Shown: positions 13,244-24,722 of the stretch, piece after piece | Position numbering within the stretch: the first letter of the stretch is position 1 | Layout of the letters: every line of letters begins with the position of its first letter | From: Pithys albifrons albifrons | Lineage: Eukaryota; Chordata; Aves; Passeriformes; Thamnophilidae | NCBI RefSeq assembly: GCF_047495875.1 | Contig: NC_092474.1 | Span: forward strand, 13,304,073-13,368,072 | Length of the DNA stretch: 64,000 bases | Direction: 5' to 3' | Notes under the pieces: generated by a model | What the model saw: only the letters and a program-made list of their open reading frames with translations | Databases searched by the model: none | What the model was told of the DNA's origin: nothing | Program-made: the position numbers and the translations under genes

Positions 13244-15345
13244 GATAAGTTCTGGGGGTTTCACTGCACCCCTTGGCAGTCCAATCCTAGAGAGCCTCAG
13301 CCAAGGGATGCTGGAGGAAGGAAAGGATCCAGGCCTGAGAAGCTCCAGCTGCAGCTGGATGTCAGGACCATTCCAGGCACCAGGATTAACTACAGGCCTC
13401 CAGTTCCCAGCACATGAAATAATGATGAGATTTCAAAATCTGCTTTCAAATGTCACTGTCACCTTCACAAAGGTGAGCAAGGGACAGCATTCCAGTGCTC
13501 CTCCTGCAAGGTGCAGTGCAGGGCCCTGAGCATCCGTGGGACAGGATGAGTGGCAGTTCCAGGGGATGCTCTGCAGCCCTTCCCATGGGCTGAGGGTGGT
13601 GGGAGCACAGAGCAGGCAGCAGGCACCTCGCACCCCTCCTCACCCAGGCAGGTAGGAACTCATCTCCACGTGCTCACCAAACACAGCCAGGCCTTTGCTG
13701 AAGGCAAACCCAACCCCCTCTCCTCCCTCCACGGAGATCCCACTGCAGATTCCAGCCCTGCCACCTTCTGCCCTGGCGTGGTGTGTGAGAAAGCACCGCG
13801 GGCACAGCAATGCCTTCGCTTGCTCGGCTGCCCGGCGTGTGTGACAAGGCAGCTCCCTCTGCCGGCACCGCTCCCTGGATAATCAGCTTTCCCGGGATAA
13901 TGACAGCCCGTGCACCCACTAATCCAATCAGCTTAACAGCCCATCACATACCAGGACTCAAAGGATAAAGTCAAACAACTGCCGTGATGGGGCAGCGCAA
14001 CCAAAGCCTCTCCTTCCAGCTCTGCTGGGCAATGCAGCCCCAAGGCCACCCAAACCAAGGTGTTGGGGTTTTCCTTTGCCTCTCCACACCCACCACCTCC
14101 AAGTCCACCAAAATATCCTTAACATCTGCTGAAAGTTGGTGTGGAGAGGTGGGAAGGCTGGGAAGCTGCTCCTCCTGGTGCATATGGTTGGGTCAGAGCA
14201 CTGCAACAAGGCTGTGCTGGACCTTAAATTCTTTCCATGGAAAGGATGGAACGTGTGACCACCCACTCAGAGGGCTGAAGAGCCCTCTGGTCTGAGTCTC
14301 CAAAACAAGAAATCATTCTCCAGTAACAGACCTCAGAAATTCTCTCAGAATTATTTCTGCAACAAAATGACTGTTACTGTGCTGGTCCTAAATTCTCTGT
14401 CTTAAATTCCCTCTGGTGCCCAGAGAGAGCACAGACAGCCCCCATCTGAGCCTTTGGACCTCTGCTAATTCCCACAGGGACCTGGGTTGGATGCAAAGTC
14501 CCTCTGCCCTGCAGTGGGCTGCAGCAGGAGCACCCAATCCTGTCCTTCCAAGGAGAAGGAATGCAGGGATACAGGGATGCTGCTGGGGGTACAACCAGGT
14601 CAACACCTGGTCCTACTGATTTGCTTCGTGGTGGTGACATTGCTGATGTTCTTCGTGGTGGTGCTTTCATCTCATCAATCCACTGATGATTCCCCAGGGC
14701 TGGGGATGCCTCAACACCACGAAGAGTCTGAGGTTCCCAACTTGTTCCTAACACACACCAGCTGCAGAAGACAACAGTCTCATCCTCAAAACCCTCACCA
14801 AGCAATGAACCTGCCCAGAGAAAAGGGGCTGAACTGAGTCATGATCTCCCTCTGGGAACATCTGGGAGACCAGAACCCTGAGCACAAGTCAGGAGAAAAA
14901 TTATGAGGCTAAACTATGTGATGTCTCAGATATTTGCTCAGTGGGAAATATCCATAGCTAAAAAGTGGAAAATACGGATAGAAAGTAGAAATTAAGAAGA
15001 GAGAAACTCTTGGTGCTTCTCAGATACCCCCAGTGTGGCTCCAAGACAATCCTTGCAATGCTGGCGTAGCAAAGAGCTTCAGTCTGTGCTCCCTTGTCAG
15101 CCCCTGCCCAGAGACTTCAAGAGAATTTAAGGAATTTAAATTAAAAAGTTTAAAACCAATATGCTCTTTGCTGAATTTGAGTGTAAATAAATGCATAATG
15201 GGCAATCAGAGCCAGCCTAAGCACCATCCAGGGGACAGCACCACCCAGGATCTATTGCAGAACACATTCTGGTTTACAACATGGATTTGAATATTTAAGG
15301 ACATTAAAATCTGCCAGAAAACTTTCTTTTTCCTTCCTTTTTTCC
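13244..15345. other. Intron, no repeat recognised
   Basis: No exon or mobile element was recognised. Bases about 14880-15340 are AT-rich. Nothing else stands out. Confidence 0.4.
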
Positions 15346-15351
15346 CCCCTA

Positions 15352-15690
15352 GAAATATGTTCAATGTGAGCTCAGCTCCAGGTGATTTGGGTTCTGGGGT
15401 GAAATATGAAATATGTTCAATGTGAGCTCAGCTCCAGGTGATTTGGGTTCTGGGGTGAAATATGAAATATATTCAATGTGAGCTCAGCTCCAGGTGATTT
15501 GGGTTCTGGGGTGAAATATGAAATATATTCAATGTGAGCTCAGCTCCAGGTGATTTGGGTTCTGGGGTGAAATATGAAATATGTTCAATGTGAGCTCAGC
15601 TCCAGGTGATTTGGGTTCTGGGGTGAAATATGAAATATGTTCAATGTGAGCTCAGCTCCAGGTGATCTGGGCTCTGGGGTGGAGGTGTTG
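15352..15690. repeat. 56-bp tandem repeat, six copies
   Basis: Units start at about 15361, 15417, 15473, 15529, 15585 and 15641, each containing TCAATGTGAGCTCAGCTCCA and GGTGATTTGGGTTCTGGGGT. The first five are almost identical (GTT versus ATT variants); the last drifts into unique sequence. The high identity indicates recent expansion. Confidence 0.96.
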
Positions 15691-16139
15691 GCTGACCTTG
15701 AGGGTCGGTGTCGTGGCTCCCGTGCTCCAACACGTGCCAAATACTTTGGGTATCATTTGGTGATAAATGTGTTTGGAATCACAGGCCAGCCCAGTTCTGG
15801 CAGACAGCTCAACACCTCTTGGGCAAACGAGCTGTGGCAGACACCCCGTGGGGAGCTGGGATGGCTCAGGACCCGAATTCCCAGCAACTCGACCCTGCCA
15901 CGTGAGGATCCTCCCCAGTGTCACGTCTGAAGTGTTGAAGAGGCACTTTGAGTCATCTCTGGGAAAGGAGAAGCTTTTTTGGCTCTGACAAATGTATGTG
16001 TGCTCTGCCCCGTGGCACCACAGCATCCTGTCACCACACCATGGCAGTGACTCCTCCAGGAGCCCTGGCTGTGGGGATGCTTTGGCTACAGAGATATGGA
16101 AACCTCAGACCAACAGCAGATTATTAACAGAAAGTTGCC

Positions 16140-16545
16140 TGAGAAGTGGGAGGGAGCTGGGGGTGTTTAGCCTGGAGAAGAGGAGGCTCAGAGGTGACCT
16201 CAGCACTGTCTGGAACTGCCTGAAGGGAAGTTCTGGCCAGGTGGGGGTTGGTCTCTTCTCCCAGGCACTCAGCAATAGGACAAGGGGGCACGATGGGCTC
16301 AAGCTCTGCCAGGGGAAATTGAAGTTGGAGAGCAGAAAGAAATTCTTTGCAGAGAGAGTGCTCAGGCATTGGAATGGGCTGCCCAGAGAGGGGGTGGATT
16401 CCCCATCCCTGGAGGTTTTTCAGCTGAGCTTGGCCGTGGCACTGAGTGCCATGATCTGGTAAAGGGACTGGAGTTGGCCCAAGGGCTGGACTTGATGATC
16501 TCCGAGGTCTTTTCCAACCCAATCCATTCTGTGATTCTATGAAGT
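16140..16545 (+). mobile_element. CR1 retrotransposon 3' fragment, plus orientation
   Basis: A young-subfamily CR1 that encodes ELGVFSLEKRRLRGDLSTV and continues through the ORF2 C terminus to CATTCTGTGATTCTATGA. It is 5'-truncated at about 16140. Confidence 0.94.
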
Positions 16546-16700
16546 GGCTGCCCCATCCCTGGAAGTGTTTAAGGCCACATGAGGCAGGACTTGGAGCAAC
16601 CTGAGATGGTGGAAGGTGTCTCTGCCCATGGCAGGGGGTGGAATGAGATGGGCTTTAAGATCCCTTCCAACCCAAACCACTCTGGAAGTCTGTGATTATT
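16546..16700 (+). mobile_element. CR1 3' end of a second subfamily, abutting the first
   Basis: GTGGCTGCCCCATCCCTGG through CCATGGCAGGGGGTGG to CCAACCCAAACCACTCTGG is the 3' end of a different CR1 subfamily in the same orientation. It begins within a few bases of the tail of the preceding copy, forming a tandem composite. Confidence 0.88.
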
Positions 16701-17008
16701 ACATTTTTTTAGAAGAGGACAGGAATACCCAACCAGCAACTCACTCACAGCAGCAATGCTGGACTTGAACACCTGCACTTCCAAGAGGGAAGAGGAGCAG
16801 TGACCAGGATGAGCCCCAAGCATGGAGAACTCAGGGAAGTCTTGGTGCCACACAAAGCACATGAGGGAGGTCCAAACAACCTGGATCTCCGAGCCAAGCA
16901 GAGACATCCTGCCCAGAATCCGTGGCTGCTTCTCTCCCACTCCCCAGAGTGACCCCACTGGGACCTTCCAGACCCCACCAGTGCCCAGATGCCCCCACCA
17001 CACCGTAC

Positions 17009-17105
17009 CTTCACAATTTCTTGTGCTATCTGCCTCGTCTTGTTGACATCCAGGACAATTTTGGCATCTCTCACCACCGAGTAGAGAGTCCGTCCTTTAC
17101 ACAGG
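17009..17105 (-). CDS. KSR2: KSR2 exon, kinase-like domain helices D/E
   Basis: This 97-nt exon has acceptor TTCCTGTTCTTTCAG and donor GTACGG. It completes a Ser codon and encodes [19 protein letters not shown] then [13 protein letters not shown], ending at a codon boundary. It is isolated between a 20-kb and a 5.2-kb intron. The sequence matches KSR2 ([17 protein letters not shown]); KSR1 differs here (TLHSFVRD). Confidence 0.97.
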
Positions 17106-17514
17106 CTGAAAGAACAGGAAAAGGGAAAGATAAAACCACAGTTTAGAAACCCCCAACAAGAAACATCCCCAAAAGGCAGTGGCTGGGAACTGTGAATAAT
17201 CACAAGAGCTTTGGCCACATCTCAAGGCAGATGGAAGATCCAGCATGGACAATGGGGGTCTCCCCAGTTTGGAGCCATCACTGTGGTGCTGAGGACCACA
17301 AGGGATATCCTGGTCTGGTTCCTGGCTCTTCCCAGTGTCCAAATCATGAGCAAACCACCTGGTCCTCTTGCTCCTGAGTTTCTGTGCAAAACTGGCCGTG
17401 ACTGCCCGCCCCTTCCCTCCGAGGATACAACGCTCACAGATGTAATATGAGTCAAAAGAGGAAAGACAGGGAGGGGGAAAAAAAAAAGAACAACCCAACC
17501 CAATGCACTGTACA

Positions 17515-17900
17515 ATGTCCTCCAATTTTCCTTCTCATACCAATTACAGTAAAATCTATTTACAGAGCCTTAATTACCAAAGGCAGCTGGATGGGGGGGG
17601 GGGGGGGGAAGAGATATAAACCAATTAAAAATATATTGACATTTGAATATCATAATGGAGTACGTGGGTGGATTCTGCCTCGACTGCCGCCCACAAAAAA
17701 AGGGCTTTTTGGCTTTTCTATATCCACCCACGCTCATTACAGGCAACTTTGGAAAGATGAGACTGGATACCTGTGCCTGGGAAATCAAGGACCTGACACA
17801 CATCTCGTTAAAGAGGCTTCAGCGCCCGCAGATGTTAATTTGATTCCTTTCTAGTTAACAAATTAAAAGTTACAGGGCTTAATTCCTCTGCTCTCCCCCA
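17515..17900. promoter_or_regulatory. AT-rich conserved-looking intronic block
   Basis: AT-rich sequence 400 bp upstream of the 17009-17105 exon has several homeodomain-type cores (CCTTAATTACC, CCAATTAAAAATATATTG, GTTAACAAATTAAAAG). A run of 16 G residues at 17593-17608 lies inside it. This look is typical of vertebrate conserved non-coding elements; it is an inference from composition only. Confidence 0.3.
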
Positions 17901-18024
17901 GCTGCAGCCTCGCTCGGCTCTGCCGCTTTCCTCGTGCTCGGTTCCTCCAGCCCTGGGAATGCCAAGCACTGGTCTGGATTTGTCCCCTGGAAGACAACAG
18001 GTCTTGTCCTTTTTGGGTGAAAAT

Positions 18025-18235
18025 AATCATAGAAGAGAAGTCCAGATGGTTTAGGTTGGAAGGGACCTTATTGACCATATAGTTCCAGCCCCTGCCATGG
18101 GCAGGGACACCTTCCACTAGGCCAGGTTGGAGGGGTTTAGAACCACCTGGTCTAGTGGGAGGTGTCCCTGCCCATGGCAGGGGTTGGAATGAGATGAGCT
18201 TTAAGGTCCCTTCCAAACCAAGCCTTTATATGAAC
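18025..18235. mobile_element. Inverted pair of CR1 3' ends
   Basis: A minus-orientation CR1 3' end (18025-18120) faces a plus-orientation one (about 18150-18235) across roughly 30 bp. GTTGGAAGGGACCTTA and CAGCCCCTGCCATGGGCAGG on the left are matched by the reverse complement on the right, so the pair could fold into a hairpin. Confidence 0.88.
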
Positions 18236-19369
18236 CTCAGAAGAAACCCAAACTTTGGAAGCTCTTGAGCACAAAGGACCCTCCTAATCCTAAGCCAAAA
18301 GCTCCACATCCCTCCATGGGCAGAGAGCACAATTTTCAGGTCACGCAGTGAGGCAAGAATGGGACCAGTCCCACATCTTTCTGTCTTTGGAAAGACACCA
18401 CCATTCTCCAAAGTATTTCATCACTGGTTGTGTTGGAAATAGCCTTGCTGGACACAAGTGAGCTGCAGTGGGGATTTTAGGGCAGCAACTGCCTCCTCAG
18501 GGATGGCTTTCCCTGTTCAGGTGTCTCAGCACGTCCCTGAGCACCCCAGCTGGGTGCAGACCTGAGGCAACTGCAATTACAAGCACGATCTTCCCCTAGA
18601 CCAGTCACTTCCTATCTTGTGCAATAGCTTGGCTGCAGTCAAATGTGAATTTGCTGAAGATTAGGATCCAAGCACTCAAACTCCTACTTGGAAATCAGTG
18701 ATAAAACCCTTTGGGTTTCTGCCACCAGGATGGGAGGGTGCAAAAACGACAGACACAAATTCCCCTTCCACCACCATTACAGTGTATTTTCCTGCCCCAG
18801 TTTGCTCCACAAACACGTAGTTTTAAGCTCTACCACACAACAGCCTTTCTGCCACCTCCATGACCTGCCTGCACACGGAGGGGATCCCCCAGCCCTCCCT
18901 ATTCCCTGGCAAATGCTCAATTTCCCCAGGAGAAAATGATTACAGCAAGTTGCTTGTGGTCTGAATTGGTCCCAAATTGATGTTGTAAACACAGTGAGTA
19001 GATTAGCGCTGGAACTAGGCTTGATTTCAGCCCTAAAGCAAGTTAAGATCAGCTGTTTTCCTGCTAAAGGGTTGTTCAGAGAAAAATCCTCAAATTTCTG
19101 ACTATCTGAAGTGCTGAGATAACCCCAAGAGCGGAGCCTGCAGCCCTTTACTGATGAGATTCCCATCTCTCCACTTCGTTTACAGAGGGAAGGCATTAAA
19201 GGGGCAGCGGATGGAACCGGCACAAGGAGAGCAGCCACCACTCAGCACCAGCACATGGTAAAGCACTGTGGGCATGGGACATGTCACCGCTGCTCCTCAG
19301 GCCCTGGGAGAACCACCAAGGCAGCCCAGGTGCTTCTCTCCTCCCCTCAATGAATAACTGCTCCCAATT
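18236..19369. other. Intron, no repeat recognised
   Basis: Ordinary intronic DNA with no recognised element or exon. Confidence 0.4.
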
Positions 19370-19815
19370 AATTCAACCCGCGACCGCTGCGCCGGCACAT
19401 CGGTGTTTTCTTGCCGGATAAGGAGCTGCCAACGCAGAGACAAAGCCCGGTTGATACCTATTATGCAGCACCTGAGCCCATTCAGCCACCACCTGCAGAA
19501 CCTTTTCATGGCAGAGCCCAACAATTTCGCTTCTCCTCGTTCCTCGCTGCCGTCAATCGCTCCCCATTCGGGCAGGAGCGGCGGGCACAAAGCGCGGGGC
19601 ACGCGCATCGTCCCCTCCCTTCCCGCCTGGAGAGGTCTGCGCTCCACGGGGGCACTGAGGCACCGCCCGCTGCGAGCGAGCGATGCTGAGGATCACAGGG
19701 CCACAGACCGCCCACGATTGACAGCAGAAACAAAGGCAGACAATTTGCATCTTCAGGTGGATGCCGGGGTATTCAGCGCTGAAGTGCACATTCATAAAGG
19801 AATACTTGTCTTCCC
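19370..19815. promoter_or_regulatory. CpG-rich, motif-dense intronic block
   Basis: This block is CpG-rich at 19380-19680 and then carries, close together near 19720-19765, a SOX-type AACAAAGG, the POU octamer ATTTGCAT and an E-box CAGGTG. This is the strongest enhancer-like cluster I see in the window. Motif matches alone are weak evidence, and no transcript is implied. Confidence 0.35.
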
Positions 19816-20317
19816 CTCCCAAACTTCTCCATCCCACCTGCCGGCAGAGCAGGCGGGTTGGTGACACGTTCCCGGTGCCATGAGGTGACCAAACCCCATC
19901 CAGAGCTGGGGGCAGCAGGGATGGCCTATTCAGGTGGTTTGGGGAGATGCAAAGGTCCTCCTCATGGTCCTCAGGAGTTCATCTCCACCCATGGCACAGG
20001 CACAGCTTGCAGCCTTCCCCGGCACGAGGACAGTCCCAGCTCCATCCCGCTGCAGATGCAACTCTCTATTCCAAATGAGTTTCTGAAGTGCTCAGCCAAG
20101 CAAGACAAATCTCAAATTGCTTTATAAACACTCTGCATTCACCAGCACAGGCTGAAGACATCAGCAACGGGAGCAAAGCCCAGGTGACTTGCAGAGGAAC
20201 AAGTTGGGAGGGATGAGTGAGGAAGAGCTGGAGCGCGGCCTCTTGGGATTTTTGCTGTTTGATGGGAAAACAGCCTCATCCATCCTCCATCCGCTGGGGG
20301 GGTTCTTACTGTCCCTC

Positions 20318-22015
20318 TGCAACACTGATGGCCATCACCTCTACACTGATGGCCATCACCTCTACACTGATGGCCATCATCTCTACATCGATAGTCATCT
20401 CTACATTGATAGTCATCACCTCTACATTGATAGTCATCACCTCTACACTGATAGTCATCACCTTTACACTCATGGCCATTGCCTCTATATTGATGGCCAC
20501 CACCTCTAAATTCATGGCCACCATCTCTACACTGGTGCCCACCACCTCTACATTGATGGCTATTGCCTCTACATTGGGGGTTATCTCTCTGCACTGATGG
20601 TCATCGCCTCCACATTGCTGGCCATTGCCTTGACACTGGTTGCCATCAGCTCTGCATTGATGGTCTTTGTCTTTACACCGGTGGCCATCACCTCTACACT
20701 GGTGCCCACAACCTCTACACTGATGGCCATTGCCTCTACATTGGTGGTCATCATCTCTACAATGATGGTCATTGTCTCTACACCGATGGCCATTATCTCC
20801 ACACCGATGGCCATTGTCTCTACATTGATGGTCATTGTCTCTACACCAATGGCCATTGTCTCTACACCGATGGCCATTGTCTCTACATTGATGGTCATTG
20901 TCTCTACACCGATGGCCATTGTCTCTACACCGATGGCCACTGTCTCTACATTGATGGTCATTGTCTCTACACCAATGGCCATTGTCTCTACACCGGTGGC
21001 CACTGTCTCTACATTGATGGTCATTGTCTCTACACCGATGGCCACTGTCTCTACACCGGTGGCCACTGTCTCTACACCAATGGCCACTGTCTCTACATTG
21101 ATGGTCATTGTCTCTACACCAATGGCCACTGTCTCTACACCGGTGGCCACTGTCTCTACACCAATGGCCATTGTCTCAACATTGGTGGTCATTGTCTCTA
21201 CACTGATGGCCACTGTCTCTACACCGATGGCCACTGTCTCTACATTGATGGTCATTGTCTCTACACCAATGGCCACTGTCTCTACACCAATGGCCATTGT
21301 CTCAACATTGGTGGTCATTGTCTCTACACTGATGGCCATTGTCTCTACACCGATGGCCACTGTCTCTACACCGATGGCCACTGTCTCTACACCGATGGCC
21401 ACTGTCTCTACATTGATGGCCACTGTCTCTACATTGATGATCATTGTCTCTACATCGATGGCCACTGTCTCTACACCGATGGCCACTGTCTCTACATTGA
21501 TGGCCACTGTCTCTACATTGATGATCATTGTCTCTACATTGATGGCCATTGTCTCTACACCGATGGCCACTGTCTCTACACCGATGGCCACTGTCTCTAC
21601 ATTGATGATCATTGTCTCTACACCGATGGCCACTGTCTCTACATTGATGACCACTGTCTCTACATTGGTGGTCATTGTCTCTACACCGATGGCCACTGTC
21701 TCTACACCGATGGCCACTGTCTCTACATTGATGGCCACTGTCTCTACATTGATGATCATTGTCTCTACACCGATGGCCACTGTCTCTACATTGATGGCCA
21801 CTGTCTCTACATTGATGGCCACTGTCCCTACATTGATGTCCATTGTCTCTACACCGATGGCCATCACATCTACGCTAATGGCCACCACTTCTACACTGAC
21901 TGCCTCACCTCTACATTGATGGCCATTGTCTCTCCACTGGTGGCCATCACCTCTACACTGATGCCCATCACACCGTATTTGGTGGCCACCAGCTCTACAG
22001 TGATGGCCACCATTT
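20318..22015. repeat. 21-bp minisatellite, about 80 copies
   Basis: Units of the form CTACACCGATGGCCATTGTCT repeat for about 1.7 kb, with variants such as ATTGATGGTCAT and ACCGGTGGCCAC. Because 21 is divisible by three and the unit has no stop in several frames, there are long open frames on both strands: 525 and 440 codons on the plus strand (LYTDGHC-type and STPMATV-type peptides) and 503 on the minus strand (VETVAIG-type). These are by-products of the repeat. The centre is more homogeneous than the ends, as expected for array turnover. Confidence 0.97.
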
Positions 22016-23220
22016 CCACAGGGCTGGAGCCCCAGCCTGGCCCCTGGAGCAGGGATACACCCCGAGCTGCCAGAATGACTCGATGCCATCACTCACCGGG
22101 ATTTTGTCCTTGTCTTCCCTCTGCCCAACCATCCACATAAACGGCCATTAAATTAAACAGGATCCCTTGGACACCCCAAAGTGATAAATGCCAGAGCCCA
22201 GGAAGCTCATTACTTGCCAGTATATGGATTTATGGGCAACCAGCTCAGATTCCATGGTGACAGTCGGCACTAAATGCCCAGGGGAGACAGGGGAGGAGAG
22301 ACAGGGGGAATTAATAAGAAGTGCTTTAATATAAAAATACCTCTGCTGGCAGGTTACATCTGTGCTTGAGGAGAGACAGAGCAAAGGAGGGGCTGCTTGG
22401 ATGCTTCCACATTCCCCATCAGTTTACTCATTTTTAGTATTTCATGGGAAAAAAAAAAAGAAACCTTTGGGGAATATTAAGAAAGATACAGCAACAGGAA
22501 CCACTGAGCTGGGACTTACTTAATTTCATTTGAGCAGGACTAGCCGTGGCAGAGAGGGGAAGAAGGAGTACTGCACATGCCTGCACGTTATTTGGGAGGT
22601 TTTCAAGCTCTTTCCATATATTGGCTTGTTTTTCTCTTTTAAAGACATCTGGCAATTGTGCTTTTGAAACTTGACAGCTCCCAGTGCGTTTCACAAATTA
22701 AACAAGGCTGGAAGAGCAGCAAAGGGAGAGCTTTGGGTTAATTTTTATCCCTAGGCTTTGTTCGCCTCTAAATTGATAAGGAATCTCAGCCCCTTGACGC
22801 ACGTTCTCCCAGCCCCGCCGGAGCAGTGGCACCATCCAGCTCCAGCTCCAAACCCTCTGCACCCAAACACCCCCCCAAGGACACCAGGGTCACACCAACA
22901 TGAGCTGTGAGGAGTTTCTTAAGTCTCAGTCTAAGGAGAAAGGTGTCTCCAGGTTCTCCTTCCCCTGAGAGATGCTCAGCACTGGTTTCACTGGGAGTCA
23001 CCACCAAAACCTCCAGGTGAAGGGAAGCAGGTCTCCTCTGGGCCACAAACACAGCACCCCGAGGTTCAGCACGGAAATGCTGCAGCCCCAGGACAACTGT
23101 CCCTTCATTTCTGTCCCAAGCAGGTACTTGCCTTCCCCTCATTGCTTCTAACAAAGGCAACACTTGGTTTGCTTCCTCCCCAGACCCTGAGAAACACCAT
23201 CTGTCCTCACTGCACCATGA
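22016..23220. other. Intron, no repeat recognised
   Basis: 22140-22780 is moderately AT-rich. 22790-23220 is GC-richer and may be an old repeat that I cannot name. No exon was found. Confidence 0.35.
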
Positions 23221-23224
23221 GCAG

Positions 23225-23460
23225 GGTGGAAAAATTAGGCTATTAGGGAAAATTTCTTCACCAAAAGGGTTGTCCACCCCTGGCACAGCTGCCCAGGACA
23301 GTGGTGGAGTCCCCATCTCTGGAGGATTTAATACAGATGTGGCACTTGGGGACATGGTTTGTGGTGGCTTTGGCAGTGCAGAGGGACGGGTTGGACTTGA
23401 CGATCTCAAGGATCTTTTCCAACCTAAATATTTATGTGACTCTATGAAAGCAGCAGCCAA
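23225..23460 (+). mobile_element. CR1 3' fragment, older subfamily
   Basis: The sequence runs from GGGAAAATTTCTTCACCAAAAG through TGGCACAGCTGCCCAGG and GGTTGGACTTGACGATCTCA to a GTGACTCTATGA tail. It is a plus-orientation CR1 3' end of an older subfamily, also seen at 46300-46700. Confidence 0.85.
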
Positions 23461-23684
23461 AAGCTTCGTGGCAACTCAGTGGCACAAAATTCTTGACCCA
23501 GACTTTCAGACCTGATGCTGAACATCAACATCAACATCCATCAGAGCCTGGCCCCTCCAGGGTGAAAATACTTGTCCCATCAAACTCCACCTCCAAACTG
23601 AACCCTTACACAGCTCTCCCAAAGCAACCCCAACAGGAAGACAAGTGTCCCAGATCAGCAGGTGGGACCAGTTTGTCCCTGTGT

Positions 23685-24345
23685 GGGTGTGACCAAAGCT
23701 GGGCATTCTAAACCCTCTGGGCCATTGCCCAGCAACTGTTCCCAATGGCCCATTGGCAGCAGCTGCCCAGGGCACACCTGACCCCTCAGGCTGGGAGCTG
23801 GCTGGGAAAGAAGCCTGGCAGAGGAGCTGGGAGAACTGCCCTGCAGGGACTCCTTGGCACCTCCACACCCACCTGAGGGCTCAGCTCTGCTCAAGGGCCA
23901 GCAATGATTCCAAAATCCCCCCTGACTGCCAGAGTCAGATCCCCCAGTGTGGAACTCCCTGCCCTGGGGGAGGCACTGGGGGCTCCCACCCAAACCTCAG
24001 GGGAGACAATCTTGAGGTTTGAAGACCTCTGGGGCCACTCCTGGGATCCAGAGGAGGAGCAGTCCCTGGCCAGGAGGAGCCCCCCACTCTCCACCAGACT
24101 GTACCATCATCTGCACCAACAGGTTTGTCCCTTCCTTTTCCTTTGGACTCGAGGGAACCACGTGGGGCTCAGCACAGGGGCCACCAAACCCCCCTGTGTT
24201 TGTGCCCCAGGGGGCTGGGTTAGACTGCTGGGGTTGGGGGTTAAACCCAATTTCTCTTTGTGCCATTGCATTTATTGTAATATTGTTATTAAATTGTAAC
24301 TCTGACTTACAATCTCTTTTGTGTTGGGTTTGTTTCTCCTGCCTG
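23685..24345 (+). mobile_element. LTR-like block (possible solo LTR)
   Basis: The segment has the architecture of an avian ERV LTR: a GC-rich U3-like part, a pyrimidine-rich stretch (TTTGTCCCTTCCTTTTCC), then an AT-rich end with a poly(A)-signal-like ATTAAA at about 24289 followed by a T/G-rich tail (TTTTGTGTTGGGTTTGTTTC). I identified no flanking viral genes and no target-site duplication. It could instead be a retroposed 3' UTR. Confidence 0.35.
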
Positions 24346-24644
24346 TTTCCCTTTAAACCAGCACAACAGGGAATTCATTACCTGCCATCAGCAACATTTT
24401 TGGCCACAACAGAGCCCAGATCCCCAGCCTGGAGCTTGGAGAGACCTCATGGAGGAGCCTCTGCAGGGTGAGACCAGAGTGGGGCAATAGAACAGCCCGG
24501 AGAGATGTTCCCTCATGCCATGCCCACTATCTCCGCCCGACGGGAGCTCCGGCTTTTGATGGATATTACTTAGGCAGCAGAATTTTCCTCCCAGCAGCTG
24601 GCACAGGAGATAACTGCAGCCAGCACAGCCAAACCACATGGGCT

Positions 24645-24722
24645 GCAGGAGGAGGAGGAGAAGGGGGGGAAGAAGGAGGAGGAGGAGGAGGAGGGGGGAA
24701 GAAGGAGGAGGAGGAGGGGGAT
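24645..24722. repeat. GGA-rich purine microsatellite
   Basis: The run is made of imperfect GGA/GAG triplets with several G runs. It opens frames of Gly/Glu/Arg repeats on the plus strand that are not genes. Confidence 0.9.

Noticed and set aside
20563..22140. 525-codon open frame (and 440- and 503-codon frames overlapping it)
   Set aside because: It is wholly explained by a stop-free 21-bp tandem unit. No start context, splice sites or homology support a gene.
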